From Ramlibacter sp. (GTDB lineage Bacteria > Pseudomonadota > Gammaproteobacteria > Burkholderiales > Burkholderiaceae_C): 9,900 nt of DNA. The stretch is taken from the NCBI GenBank assembly GCA_021156245.1, contig JAJNBO010000052.1, forward strand, positions 1 through 9,900, given 5' to 3'. Made by a program: the position numbers and the translations under genes. Shown one piece after another: positions 1 through 5,916 of the stretch. How positions within the stretch are numbered: position 1 is the first letter of the stretch; every line of letters starts with the position of its first letter. The notes beneath the pieces are model-generated. The model saw nothing but the letters and a program-made list of their open reading frames with translations. It had not been told where the DNA came from and did no database searches.

Positions 1-962
1 GACTCCAGCCAGTACTTGGCCGCGCAGCCGCTGTAGTAGCTGGTGCCGCAAGCCAGGATCAGCACGTTGTCGACCTGCTTGAAGACCGACAGCGCCTTGT
101 CGCCGAACAGCTCCGGCATGATGTTCAGCACGCCTTCGAGCGTGTCGCCGATGGCGCGCGGCTGCTCGAAGATCTCCTTCTGCATGTAGTGGCGATAGGG
201 GCCGAGTTCGGCCGCGCCGCTGTGCGCCTGCACCGTCTTGACCGGCCGCGTCACGGGCTTGTGGCTGCGGTCGACGATCCAGTAGCGCCCCAGTTGCAGG
301 TCGACGATGTCGCCTTCTTCCAGGTAGACGATCTGGTCCGTGACGCCCGCCAGCGCCATCGCGTCGCTGGCCAGGAAGTTCTCGTCCTTGCCGACGCCCA
401 GCACCAGCGGTGAGCCCGCACGCGCGCCGACCACGCGGTGCGGCTCGTCCTTGCAGAACACCGCGATCGCGTAAGCCCCATGCAATTGGCCGAGTGCCGC
501 CTTCACGGCCTCGAACAGGTCTCCTTCGTAGAGGCTGTCCACCAGGTGGGCGATCACCTCGGTGTCGGTCTGGCTGTTGAACTTGTAGCCCTTGGCCTGC
601 AGTGCCGCGCGCAACTCGTCGTGGTTCTCGATGATGCCGTTGTGGACCAGCGCGACGCGGCCAGGGGCGGACGCCGCGGCTTCCCCGGCGCCATGGCTGA
701 AGTGCGGATGCGCGTTGTGCACGGCGGGCGCGCCGTGCGTGGCCCAACGGGTGTGCGCAATGCCGGTGCCGCCCGCGATGCGTTCCGTGGCCACCTGGTC
801 GGCCAGTTCGGCGACGCGCGCCGTGCTGCGCGCGCGCTTCAGGCCGTCCGCATACACGGCAACGCCGCAGGAGTCGTAGCCGCGGTATTCCAGCCGCTGC
901 AGGCCCTGCACGAGGATGGGGACGATATCGCGGGTGGAAACCGCGCCGACGATGCCGCACAT
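1..962 (-). CDS. glmS: Glutamine--fructose-6-phosphate aminotransferase (isomerizing), N-terminal part
   Basis: GlmS converts fructose-6-phosphate and glutamine to glucosamine-6-phosphate, the first committed step of UDP-GlcNAc, peptidoglycan and LPS synthesis in the cytoplasm. The protein starts MCGIVGA, so Cys2 becomes the N-terminal nucleophile after Met removal. Other class-II glutaminase marks are EYRGYDS (25-31), TRWATHG (71-77), the Asn-Gly pair at 108-109 and QTDTE near 131-135. A conserved [13 protein letters not shown] linker leads to the first SIS domain, which begins with ACGTSYYSG at the window edge. About 320 residues are visible of a usual ~610, so the second half lies left of the window. 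Compared with E. coli there is an insertion of about 11 residues between HPH (85-87) and the VHNG motif, which I believe is common in this order. An AAAGG ribosome-binding site at 969-973 lies 6 bases before the ATG and fixes the start. The gene is divergent from an Lrp/AsnC gene. Confidence 0.97.
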   Translation of the reverse strand, partial: MCGIVGAVSTRDIVPILVQGLQRLEYRGYDSCGVAVYADGLKRARSTARVAELADQVATERIAGGTGIAHTRWATHGAPAVHNAHPHFSHGAGEAAASAPGRVALVHNGIIENHDELRAALQAKGYKFNSQTDTEVIAHLVDSLYEGDLFEAVKAALGQLHGAYAIAVFCKDEPHRVVGARAGSPLVLGVGKDENFLASDAMALAGVTDQIVYLEEGDIVDLQLGRYWIVDRSHKPVTRPVKTVQAHSGAAELGPYRHYMQKEIFEQPRAIGDTLEGVLNIMPELFGDKALSVFKQVDNVLILACGTSYYSGCAAKYWLE

Positions 963-1084
963 GTTGCGCCTTTCAAGCTCAGATGCAGGCACTGTAGGCG
1001 TGCGGTCGTGCAATATGGGTGCTAAATGATCGACGTTTTGAACTTTTCATTCATGTCATGAGCGTTCTGCAATAAAATTCCGAA
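963..1084. promoter_or_regulatory. Divergent glmS / Lrp-AsnC promoter region
   Basis: This AT-richer stretch of 122 bases separates two divergent start codons and must hold the regulatory signals for both unless promoters lie inside genes. On the plus strand TAAAAT at 1073-1078 matches the sigma-70 -10 consensus at five of six positions, and it ends only 6 bases before the regulator's ATG. No good -35 is visible at the expected distance (TTCATG at 1050-1055 is weak). A perfect 11-bp palindrome, TCATG-T-CATGA, lies at 1051-1061, overlapping the weak -35 and just upstream of the -10. It is a candidate operator for the adjacent regulator. For glmS only weak promoter-like sequence is visible. The operator role is inference. 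Confidence 0.45.
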
Positions 1085-1591
1085 ATGATGCCAAAGGAGA
1101 AATCATCGGACATCGACCAGGCCGATTTGGCGATCCTTGCCCAGCTCCAGGACAACAGCGCCCTGAGCAACCTGGAACTGGCAAAGAAGGTGCACATCTC
1201 GCCGGCCACGTGCTTGCGCCGCGTGAAGCGGCTGTGGGATGCCGGGTTGATCGAGGGCGAGGTGGCCTTGCTCAATCGCGAGCGCCTGGCCGCGACCCTG
1301 GGGCACGGCCTGGAAGCCGTGGTGGAGGTGTCGCTGGACCGGCAGGGCAGCGAAGAGCAGGAGGCCTTCGAGGCCCGGGTGATCGAGGACGATGCCGTGC
1401 AGCAGTGCTATCGCGTGTCGCCCGGCCCGGACTTCATCCTCGTCGTCTATGCGCGCGACATGCCTGACTACCTGGCGCTTGCGCAGCGCCTGTTCAGCAG
1501 CGATGCGAACGTGCGCAACGTCAAGGCCTTCTTCTCGGTGCGGCGCGCGAAGTTCCGGCCGCGCATCGCATTGCCGCGCACGTCGCGCTGA
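1085..1591 (+). CDS. Lrp/AsnC family transcriptional regulator
   Basis: This is a 168-residue DNA-binding regulator of the feast/famine type, close to the usual 150-170. Residues 10-60 form the winged helix-turn-helix: DIDQADLAILAQLQDN, then a recognition region around SNLELAKKVHISPATCLRRVKRL (28-50). Residues about 75-155 form the RAM (ligand-binding, oligomerising) domain, with the typical VQQCYRVSPGPDFIL segment. Such proteins usually sense amino acids and often repress their own gene. The effector here cannot be read from sequence. It lies between glmS (divergent) and glmU (convergent, 4 bases between stop codons), which suggests but does not prove a link to amino-sugar or nitrogen supply. 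Two ATG codons are in tandem at 1085 and 1088, with no Shine-Dalgarno upstream. An AAGGAG inside codons 4-5 has no usable start codon after it. The conserved DIDQADLAIL requires a start at or very near these ATGs. Confidence 0.93.
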   Translation: MMPKEKSSDIDQADLAILAQLQDNSALSNLELAKKVHISPATCLRRVKRLWDAGLIEGEVALLNRERLAATLGHGLEAVVEVSLDRQGSEEQEAFEARVIEDDAVQQCYRVSPGPDFILVVYARDMPDYLALAQRLFSSDANVRNVKAFFSVRRAKFRPRIALPRTSR

Positions 1592-1595
1592 GCGT

Positions 1596-2999
1596 TCACT
1601 TCTTCGCGGGTTTCTTCGGCCGCTCCCAGGACTCGATCGTCACCTGCCGGCCGCGGGCAACGGTCAGCTTGCCGGGCTCGGTGTCCTTGTGGATCACGGA
1701 GCCGGCGCCGATGGTGCCGCCCTGCTTCACCGTCACCGGCGCCACCAGCACGCAATTGCTGCCGACGTGCACGTCGGCCTCGATCACGGTGCGGTTCTTG
1801 TTGGCGCCGTCGTAGTTGGCCGTGATGCTGCCCGCGCCGTAGTTCACGCGTTCGCCGACCGCCGAATCGCCGAGGTAAGCGAGGTGGTTGGCCTTGGCGC
1901 CGCGGGCCATCGTCGAATTCTTCACTTCGACGAAGTTGCCGATGTGCACCTCCGGGCCGAGCTGGGCGCCGGGACGCAGCCGTGCGAACGGCCCCACGAG
2001 GGCGCCCTCGCCGATGTCCACGCCGGCCTTCTCGCCGTCGATATGGGTGAACGCATGGATCACCGCGCCGGCGGCGATGCGCGCGTTGGCGATGACGCAG
2101 TTCGCGCCGATGCGCACGTCGTCGCCCAGGCTCACGTTGCCCTCGAAGACGCAGTTGACGTCGATCTCCACGTCCTGCCCGCAGGTGAGCACCCCGCGCA
2201 GGTCGAAGCGCGAAGGGTCCGCCAGCCGCACGCCCCGCTCCATCAGCGCGGCGGCCTGCCGACGCTGGAAGGCGCGTTCGAGCTCGGCGAGCTGCACCGG
2301 GCTGTTCACGCCGTCCACTTCCACCTGTTCCGGCGCGGTGGAGGCGACGACTTCCACGCCGTCCGCCGCGGCGAGCTTGACGATGTCCGTCAGGTAGTAC
2401 TCGCCCTGGGCGTTGTCGTTGGTCAGGCGCGCCAGCCACTTCTTCAGCTGGGCGGAGGGGACGGCCATGAAGCCCGTGTAGACCTCGCGGATGCCGCGCT
2501 GCGCCGAGGTCGCATCCTTGTGCTCGACGATCGCCTGCACTGCGTCACCGCTGCGGACGATGCGTCCGTAGCCGGTGGGATCGGCCATCTCTACGGTCAG
2601 CAGCGCCAGCCGGGTGCCGCCGCAGCGCTCCACCAGCGCCTGCAGCGTGGCGGGGCGCACCAGCGGCACGTCACCGTTCAGGATGAGCGCGATGCCGTCG
2701 TCCGGCAGGACGGGCACGACCTGTTGCACGGCGTGCCCGGTGCCGAGTTGCGGCTCCTGCCGCACGAAGTCCGGCACCCGCAGGCCGGCGCCGGCTGCCG
2801 CGTGGGCCACCCAGCTTTCCACTTCTGCGGCACCATGCCCCGTTATGACGATGGTTCGCCGCGCGCGCAGCGCCTGCGCCGTATCGATGACGTGCTGGAT
2901 CAAGGGCCGCCCGCCCAGGCGATGCAGCACCTTGGGTGTGCGGCTCTTCATCCGCGTCCCCTTGCCGGCGGCCATCACCACCACATCCACTGCGTTCAT
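1596..2999 (-). CDS. glmU: Bifunctional UDP-N-acetylglucosamine pyrophosphorylase / glucosamine-1-phosphate N-acetyltransferase
   Basis: GlmU acetylates glucosamine-1-phosphate with acetyl-CoA and then couples it to UTP to give UDP-GlcNAc. It acts two steps after GlmS and is encoded next to it. The 467-residue protein is slightly longer than E. coli GlmU (456). The N-terminal uridyltransferase domain (1-~235) shows AAGKGTRMKS (10-19), QLGTGHA (84-90), LNGDVPL with the metal-binding Asp110, GYGRIV (143-148) and VDGVNS with Asn232. The C-terminal left-handed beta-helix acetyltransferase (~255-455) has hexapeptide repeats and the active-site stretch KANHLAYLGDS with His372, matching E. coli His363. 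The lysine-rich tail PKKPAKK is typical. A GGAAAGG ribosome-binding site at 3006-3012 is 6 bases from the ATG. The stop codon is 4 bases from that of the convergent Lrp gene, leaving no room for a separate terminator. The start lies 18 bases from the divergent lipoprotein start. Confidence 0.98.
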   Translation of the reverse strand: MNAVDVVVMAAGKGTRMKSRTPKVLHRLGGRPLIQHVIDTAQALRARRTIVITGHGAAEVESWVAHAAAGAGLRVPDFVRQEPQLGTGHAVQQVVPVLPDDGIALILNGDVPLVRPATLQALVERCGGTRLALLTVEMADPTGYGRIVRSGDAVQAIVEHKDATSAQRGIREVYTGFMAVPSAQLKKWLARLTNDNAQGEYYLTDIVKLAAADGVEVVASTAPEQVEVDGVNSPVQLAELERAFQRRQAAALMERGVRLADPSRFDLRGVLTCGQDVEIDVNCVFEGNVSLGDDVRIGANCVIANARIAAGAVIHAFTHIDGEKAGVDIGEGALVGPFARLRPGAQLGPEVHIGNFVEVKNSTMARGAKANHLAYLGDSAVGERVNYGAGSITANYDGANKNRTVIEADVHVGSNCVLVAPVTVKQGGTIGAGSVIHKDTEPGKLTVARGRQVTIESWERPKKPAKK

Positions 3000-3017
3000 T
3001 CGCTACCTTTCCTGCCC

Positions 3018-3899
3018 ATGAAGCCGTTGGCCCGAAGTGCAGCCATTATCCTTGTGCTCACCGTCTCGCTGGGGCTGTCGGCCTGCAGTGCGATCAAGCT
3101 GGGCTACAGCAGCCTGCCCGAAGTCGCCTTCTGGTGGCTGGATGGCTATCTCGACTTCAGCGAGGACCAGAAACCCGAGGCGCGGCGCGAGCTGGCCCGC
3201 CTGCACGAGTGGCACCGCCGACAGGAACTGCCCAAGCTCATCGAGGTCCTCGCCCGAATGGAGCAGATGGCCGCCGGCGACGTCACGCCGCAGCAAGCCT
3301 GCGAGGTGGTCTCCCAGGTGCAGGCGCGCATCGCGGCGGTCGCTGACCAGGCGGCCGGCGGGGCCGGTGCACTGGCCTCGACGTTGACGGCCCGGCAACT
3401 GCGGCACCTGGATCGCAAGTACCGCAGCCGCAATGAAGACTTCTTCCGTGACTGGGTGGCGAAACCGGTGCACGAACAGCACGAGAAACGCTACGAGAAG
3501 ACGCTGGAGCGGCTGGAAACCATCTACGGCCGGCTCGATGCGCCGCAGCGCGCCGTGCTGCGGCAGGCGATCGAACGCTCGATGTACCAGCCCGGCCGCA
3601 TCCTGACGGAGCGCCAACGGTGGCAGCAGGACGTGCTGCAGGCGCTGCGCCAGGCGTCCGCGCCCGGCACCGCACCTGCGCAGGCAACGGCGCTCGTCAA
3701 CGCCGCGTTGCAGCGCATGCAGCAGCCGCCCGACGCGGCGTACCGCGCCTGGCGGGATGCATTGATCCAGGAGGGTTGCCGCACGTTCGCGGCGGTGCAC
3801 CAGGCCACCACGCCGGCGCAGCGGGAGCAAGCCGCGCGGCGGCTGCGCGCCTACCAGCGAGACCTGCGCGAGCTGGCCGGCAAGGGCTCGGGAGATTGA
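3018..3899 (+). CDS. DUF6279-like predicted outer-membrane lipoprotein
   Basis: This 293-residue protein has no known function. Residues 1-22 are a lipoprotein signal peptide: basic n-region (K2, R6), hydrophobic AAIILVLTVSLGL, then a lipobox LSAC with Cys23 as the predicted lipidation site. Ser at +2 favours the outer membrane. The mature part begins with the block LGYSSLPEVAFWWLDGYLDF (28-47), which I recognise as the hallmark of the DUF6279 lipoproteins of proteobacteria. The rest is charged and largely helical, with long heptad-like stretches around 130-185 (HLDRKYRSRNEDFFRDW and KRYEKTLERLETIY). The start is set by the signal peptide. The same frame is open far upstream, antisense to glmU, so an extended call of 835 residues would be wrong. 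There is no Shine-Dalgarno, and the promoter must lie inside glmU because only 18 bases separate the two starts. Its stop codon abuts that of the next, convergent gene. Confidence 0.85.
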   Translation: MKPLARSAAIILVLTVSLGLSACSAIKLGYSSLPEVAFWWLDGYLDFSEDQKPEARRELARLHEWHRRQELPKLIEVLARMEQMAAGDVTPQQACEVVSQVQARIAAVADQAAGGAGALASTLTARQLRHLDRKYRSRNEDFFRDWVAKPVHEQHEKRYEKTLERLETIYGRLDAPQRAVLRQAIERSMYQPGRILTERQRWQQDVLQALRQASAPGTAPAQATALVNAALQRMQQPPDAAYRAWRDALIQEGCRTFAAVHQATTPAQREQAARRLRAYQRDLRELAGKGSGD

Positions 3900-4211
3900 T
3901 CAGCGCTCGCCGCGGGAGTGCGACTTGCCTTCGCGCTCGGCGTCTTCGAGGTCTTTCGCTTCGGACTGCGAGCGCGGCTTGGCGGCCTCGGCGTCGGCTT
4001 GGACGTCGGCCTTGTCGAGGTATTCCTTGATGTTCTTCTGGTAGTCGCGGGTGGCGCTGTAGCTGCCTTCGCCTTCCACCTTGCTGCCGGACTCGCCTTG
4101 CGCCTGGCCGCGCGACTGGAAGTCAGTGGCGCCGGACCGCTGCTGCTGCGGGTCGCTCTCGTGTTGCGGTTGCTGCTGCAGGATGCGCGGCACGGGCTTG
4201 TCGTCGGACAT
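3900..4211 (-). CDS. Small conserved hypothetical protein, hydrophilic
   Basis: This is a 103-residue, highly charged, Gln-rich and probably partly disordered protein with no signal peptide or membrane segment. Residues 1-45 are low in complexity (QQQPQHESDPQQQ). The C-terminal half looks structured: GEGSYSATRDYQKNIKEYL (47-65) followed by AKPRSQSEAKDLEDAEREGKSHSRG (77-101). From memory, the combination GEGSY-x-x-TRDY ... A-x-P-x-S-x-x-E-A-x-x-x-E-x-AE-x-xG recurs in small proteobacterial hypothetical proteins. I know no function for it. I chose the ATG at 4211 over an in-frame ATG at 4292 because AGAGGAG at 4218-4224 lies 6 bases upstream and the extra residues would be arginine-rich and unlike the rest. 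Its stop codon (3900-3902) directly abuts the stop of the convergent lipoprotein gene. An intergenic gap of 123 bases precedes it, so it probably has its own promoter. Confidence 0.75.
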   Translation of the reverse strand: MSDDKPVPRILQQQPQHESDPQQQRSGATDFQSRGQAQGESGSKVEGEGSYSATRDYQKNIKEYLDKADVQADAEAAKPRSQSEAKDLEDAEREGKSHSRGER

Positions 4212-4217
4212 GGAGGG

Positions 4218-4224
4218 CTCCTCT
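4218..4224 (-). promoter_or_regulatory. Ribosome-binding site deciding the small gene's start
   Basis: On the minus strand this reads AGAGGAG and ends 6 bases before the ATG at 4211-4209. It is the strongest Shine-Dalgarno match in the window and supports the 103-residue start over the longer frame from 4292. Confidence 0.75.
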
Positions 4225-4290
4225 GGAAGCGGTGCGGCTGCACCTTCTGTCCAGCTTAGGAAACGACTCGAGCGCCGCCTGTCGTCCAGC

Positions 4291-4304
4291 ACGCCGTCCG
4301 GCGT
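4291..4304. terminator. Short hairpin downstream of the MBL hydrolase gene
   Basis: ACGCCG-TC-CGGCGT is a perfect inverted repeat (five- or six-pair stem, tight loop). It lies 30 bases past the stop of the MBL-fold gene and 79 bases before the small gene's start, within the 123-base gap 4212-4334. There is no T-run on either side, so it is not a canonical intrinsic terminator. It could equally be chance in GC-rich DNA. Nothing else recognisable was found in this gap. Confidence 0.22.
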
Positions 4305-4334
4305 CGGCGCCAGCCTACGACGAGCTGGATCCGG

Positions 4335-5324
4335 TCATCCCTGCAGCGCCGCCCACATCTCCTTGTCGCGCTCGGCGGTCCAGATGCGCGGATTCTTCAA
4401 GCCCTTGGCTTCGTCGTAGGCACGCGTCACGTCGAACGGCAGGCAGTGCTCGTAGATGAACACGTTGCCGAAGACCGGGTCCATCGCCTTGCGCGTGTGC
4501 GCCATGGCCGCCCGCAAGTCCATGTTGGCGGCGGCAGCTTCCTTGGCGCACTGGAACAGCGTCTCGACCCAACGCTTGGTGTAATCGAGCGCCAGGTTCA
4601 CGTTGGCGTTGCCCTTCATGGCTTCGCCGCGGCCGGGCACCAGCGCCTCCGCCTTCAGCGCGCGCAGCGCCTCCAGCGTCGCCGGCCATTCCTCCAGCTG
4701 CGCATCGCCCGTATAGACACCCGCGTTGTATTCGACCAGGTCGCCGGAGAACAGCACCTTCTCCTCTTCGACCCACGCGATCGTGTCGCCGCGCGTGTGG
4801 CCATGGCCGGGCGACCAGATCTGCACGCGCACGCCGCCGAGGTCCACCGTCAGCCTGCCCGGCACTTCGCCGCGCACCGGGTCGCCGCCGCTGATCACCA
4901 TCGTCGGCCAGGTCAGGCCAGGCACCGTCTCGGCGTTGCGGAACAGGCGCGGGAAACGGTCCATCTCGGACTGCATGTCTTCCTTGCCGCGCTCCACGAT
5001 CAGCTCGTAGGTGCCCTGGCTCGCGATGATCTCCGTCGCGCCCTCGGCCGCATAGGCGCTGGCGCCGAGCACGCGCACCGCGTGGTAGTGCGTGAGCAGC
5101 ACGTACTTGATCGGCTTGTCGCTCACGGTGCGGATGCGGGCGATCAGGTCGCGGGCCATGGCGGGGGTTGCCGTGGCGTCGCTGACCATGATGAACTTCT
5201 CGCCGATGATCACGCCGGAATTCGGGTCGCCCTCGGCGGTGTACGCCCAGCAATGCGGCGACAGCTGTTCGAAGGTGATCTTCTTGTCGGCCAGGTCGGA
5301 CTGGCTCGCGAACGCTTTGGTCAT
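4335..5324 (-). CDS. MBL-fold metallo-hydrolase with reduced metal site
   Basis: This 329-residue cytoplasmic protein of the metallo-beta-lactamase superfamily has no signal peptide. Its substrate is unknown. The fold is shown by THYHAVR (78-84) at motif 2, PGHGHTRGD (172-180) at motif 3 and LFSGDL with Asp195 at motif 4. Motif 2 is normally HxHxDH, but the Asp and last His are Val83 and Arg84. The motif-5 GHG is PGRG with Arg232. The three His ligands of metal site 1 (His79, His81, His176) and Asp195 remain. The second site looks lost, so a one-metal or altered enzyme is likely. From memory, relatives also carry HYHAVRVLGASA, so this appears to be a subfamily trait and not decay. The C-terminal extension YEHCLPFDVTRAYDEA (291-306) with His276 and His293 may supply other ligands. 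The start at 5324 (MTKAFASQ) is preferred. An ATG at 5333 would add MGR. Neither start has a strong ribosome-binding site. It follows gntK by 27 bases, probably in the same operon. Confidence 0.87.
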   Translation of the reverse strand: MTKAFASQSDLADKKITFEQLSPHCWAYTAEGDPNSGVIIGEKFIMVSDATATPAMARDLIARIRTVSDKPIKYVLLTHYHAVRVLGASAYAAEGATEIIASQGTYELIVERGKEDMQSEMDRFPRLFRNAETVPGLTWPTMVISGGDPVRGEVPGRLTVDLGGVRVQIWSPGHGHTRGDTIAWVEEEKVLFSGDLVEYNAGVYTGDAQLEEWPATLEALRALKAEALVPGRGEAMKGNANVNLALDYTKRWVETLFQCAKEAAAANMDLRAAMAHTRKAMDPVFGNVFIYEHCLPFDVTRAYDEAKGLKNPRIWTAERDKEMWAALQG

Positions 5325-5341
5325 GCGACCCATTCTACTTA

Positions 5342-5357
5342 GCGTAATCAGTTACGC
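5342..5357. repeat. Inverted repeat at the end of the gluconokinase gene
   Basis: GCGTAA-TCAG-TTACGC is a perfect 6-bp inverted repeat with a 4-base loop. It contains the gluconokinase stop codon (5352-5354) and ends about 9-18 bases before the two possible MBL-hydrolase starts. It may be an mRNA hairpin between the two genes or an operator. No T-run follows. Confidence 0.35.
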
Positions 5358-5903
5358 ATGGTGGAACGGCTGGCGCAGCCATCGCTCCGCGTCCTCGACG
5401 ATGCGGTCGATGTGGCGGGTGGCGTCCGCCACGTGCACGCCGGGCTCGCCCGCCGGGTCCTCCAGCGCTTCGAATTGGCTGGCCACCAGGCTGGGCGGAT
5501 AGAAATGGTCGGTGCGCGATGCCACCCGCTCCAGCGCCTGGTGCTGGGAGAGGGCGAGGTGGAGGAAACGCAGCTCCGGCACCACGGCGCGCAGCGTGTC
5601 ACGGTACGAGCGCTTCAATGCCGAACAGGTGAGCACGGCTCCAGCGGGCTGCGCGCTGAGCTCCTGCGCCAGCCGCTGCAGCCAGTCCGCGCGGTCGGCG
5701 TCGGTCAGCGGCGTGCCCTCGCGCATCTTCTGGATGTTGCGCGGGGGATGGAAGTCGTCGCCTTCGACGAGGACGATGCCCAGGCGTTGCGCGACCTGGG
5801 CGCCGACCAGCGACTTGCCACAGCCGGCCACCCCCATCACGACGACGTACAGCGGATCGGGCGCGGGCGTTGCAGGCATGGCGGCGATTATGGTCGCCGC
5901 CAT
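5352..5903 (-). CDS. gntK: Gluconokinase
   Basis: Gluconokinase phosphorylates D-gluconate with ATP to 6-phosphogluconate, feeding the pentose-phosphate or Entner-Doudoroff route. In this start the protein has 183 residues. Walker A is GVAGCGKS (24-31), followed by the substrate-region motif EGDDFHPPRNIQKMREGTPLTDADR (47-71), then CSALKRSYRD (93-102), all characteristic of the GntK/IdnK family of P-loop kinases. ASQFEALEDP (141-150) is the conserved C-terminal block. The start is uncertain. The ATG at 5903 has GAGGGG only 1-3 bases upstream. The ATG at 5879 has no ribosome-binding site but gives 175 residues, the length of E. coli GntK. Both ATGs lie in the two arms of a perfect inverted repeat (5875-5906). 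No gluconate transporter or dehydratase is adjacent. Gaps of 13 bases after the DUF2917 gene and 27 before the MBL gene suggest one transcript. Confidence 0.93.
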   Translation of the reverse strand: MAATIIAAMPATPAPDPLYVVVMGVAGCGKSLVGAQVAQRLGIVLVEGDDFHPPRNIQKMREGTPLTDADRADWLQRLAQELSAQPAGAVLTCSALKRSYRDTLRAVVPELRFLHLALSQHQALERVASRTDHFYPPSLVASQFEALEDPAGEPGVHVADATRHIDRIVEDAERWLRQPFHHA

Positions 5904-5906
5904 GCC
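5875..5906. repeat. Perfect 13-bp inverted repeat over the gntK start codons
   Basis: The left arm GGCATGGCGGCGA (5875-5887) and the right arm TCGCCGCCATGCC (5894-5906) are exact reverse complements separated by the 6 bases TTATGG. The predicted RNA hairpin on the gntK strand carries the ATG at 5903 in its 5' arm and the ATG at 5879 in its 3' arm. It begins 10 bases after the upstream DUF2917 stop. No T-run follows on either strand, so it does not look like a standard terminator. It may act in translation control or transcript processing. Confidence 0.6.
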
Positions 5907-5916
5907 CCTCGCGGGC

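Noticed and set aside
1094..1100. AAGGAGA as a ribosome-binding site for a shorter Lrp/AsnC start
   Set aside because: No ATG, GTG or TTG follows in frame at a usable distance, and the conserved N-terminal DIDQADLAIL would be lost. It is codons for Lys-Glu.
3003..3830. Minus-strand 275-residue frame opposite the lipoprotein gene
   Set aside because: It has composition typical of antisense frames in GC-rich DNA and no domain. The plus-strand protein has a convincing signal peptide and family motif.
1392..3899. Very long plus-strand open frame (835 residues) that includes the lipoprotein gene
   Set aside because: The first two thirds are antisense to glmU, low in complexity (His/Arg/Ala-rich) and a by-product of high GC. 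A clear signal peptide begins at 3018, so only 3018-3899 is real.
4446..5342. Plus-strand 298-residue frame opposite the MBL hydrolase
   Set aside because: It is His/Arg/Val-rich antisense translation with no recognisable motif, while the opposite strand encodes a clear MBL-fold protein.
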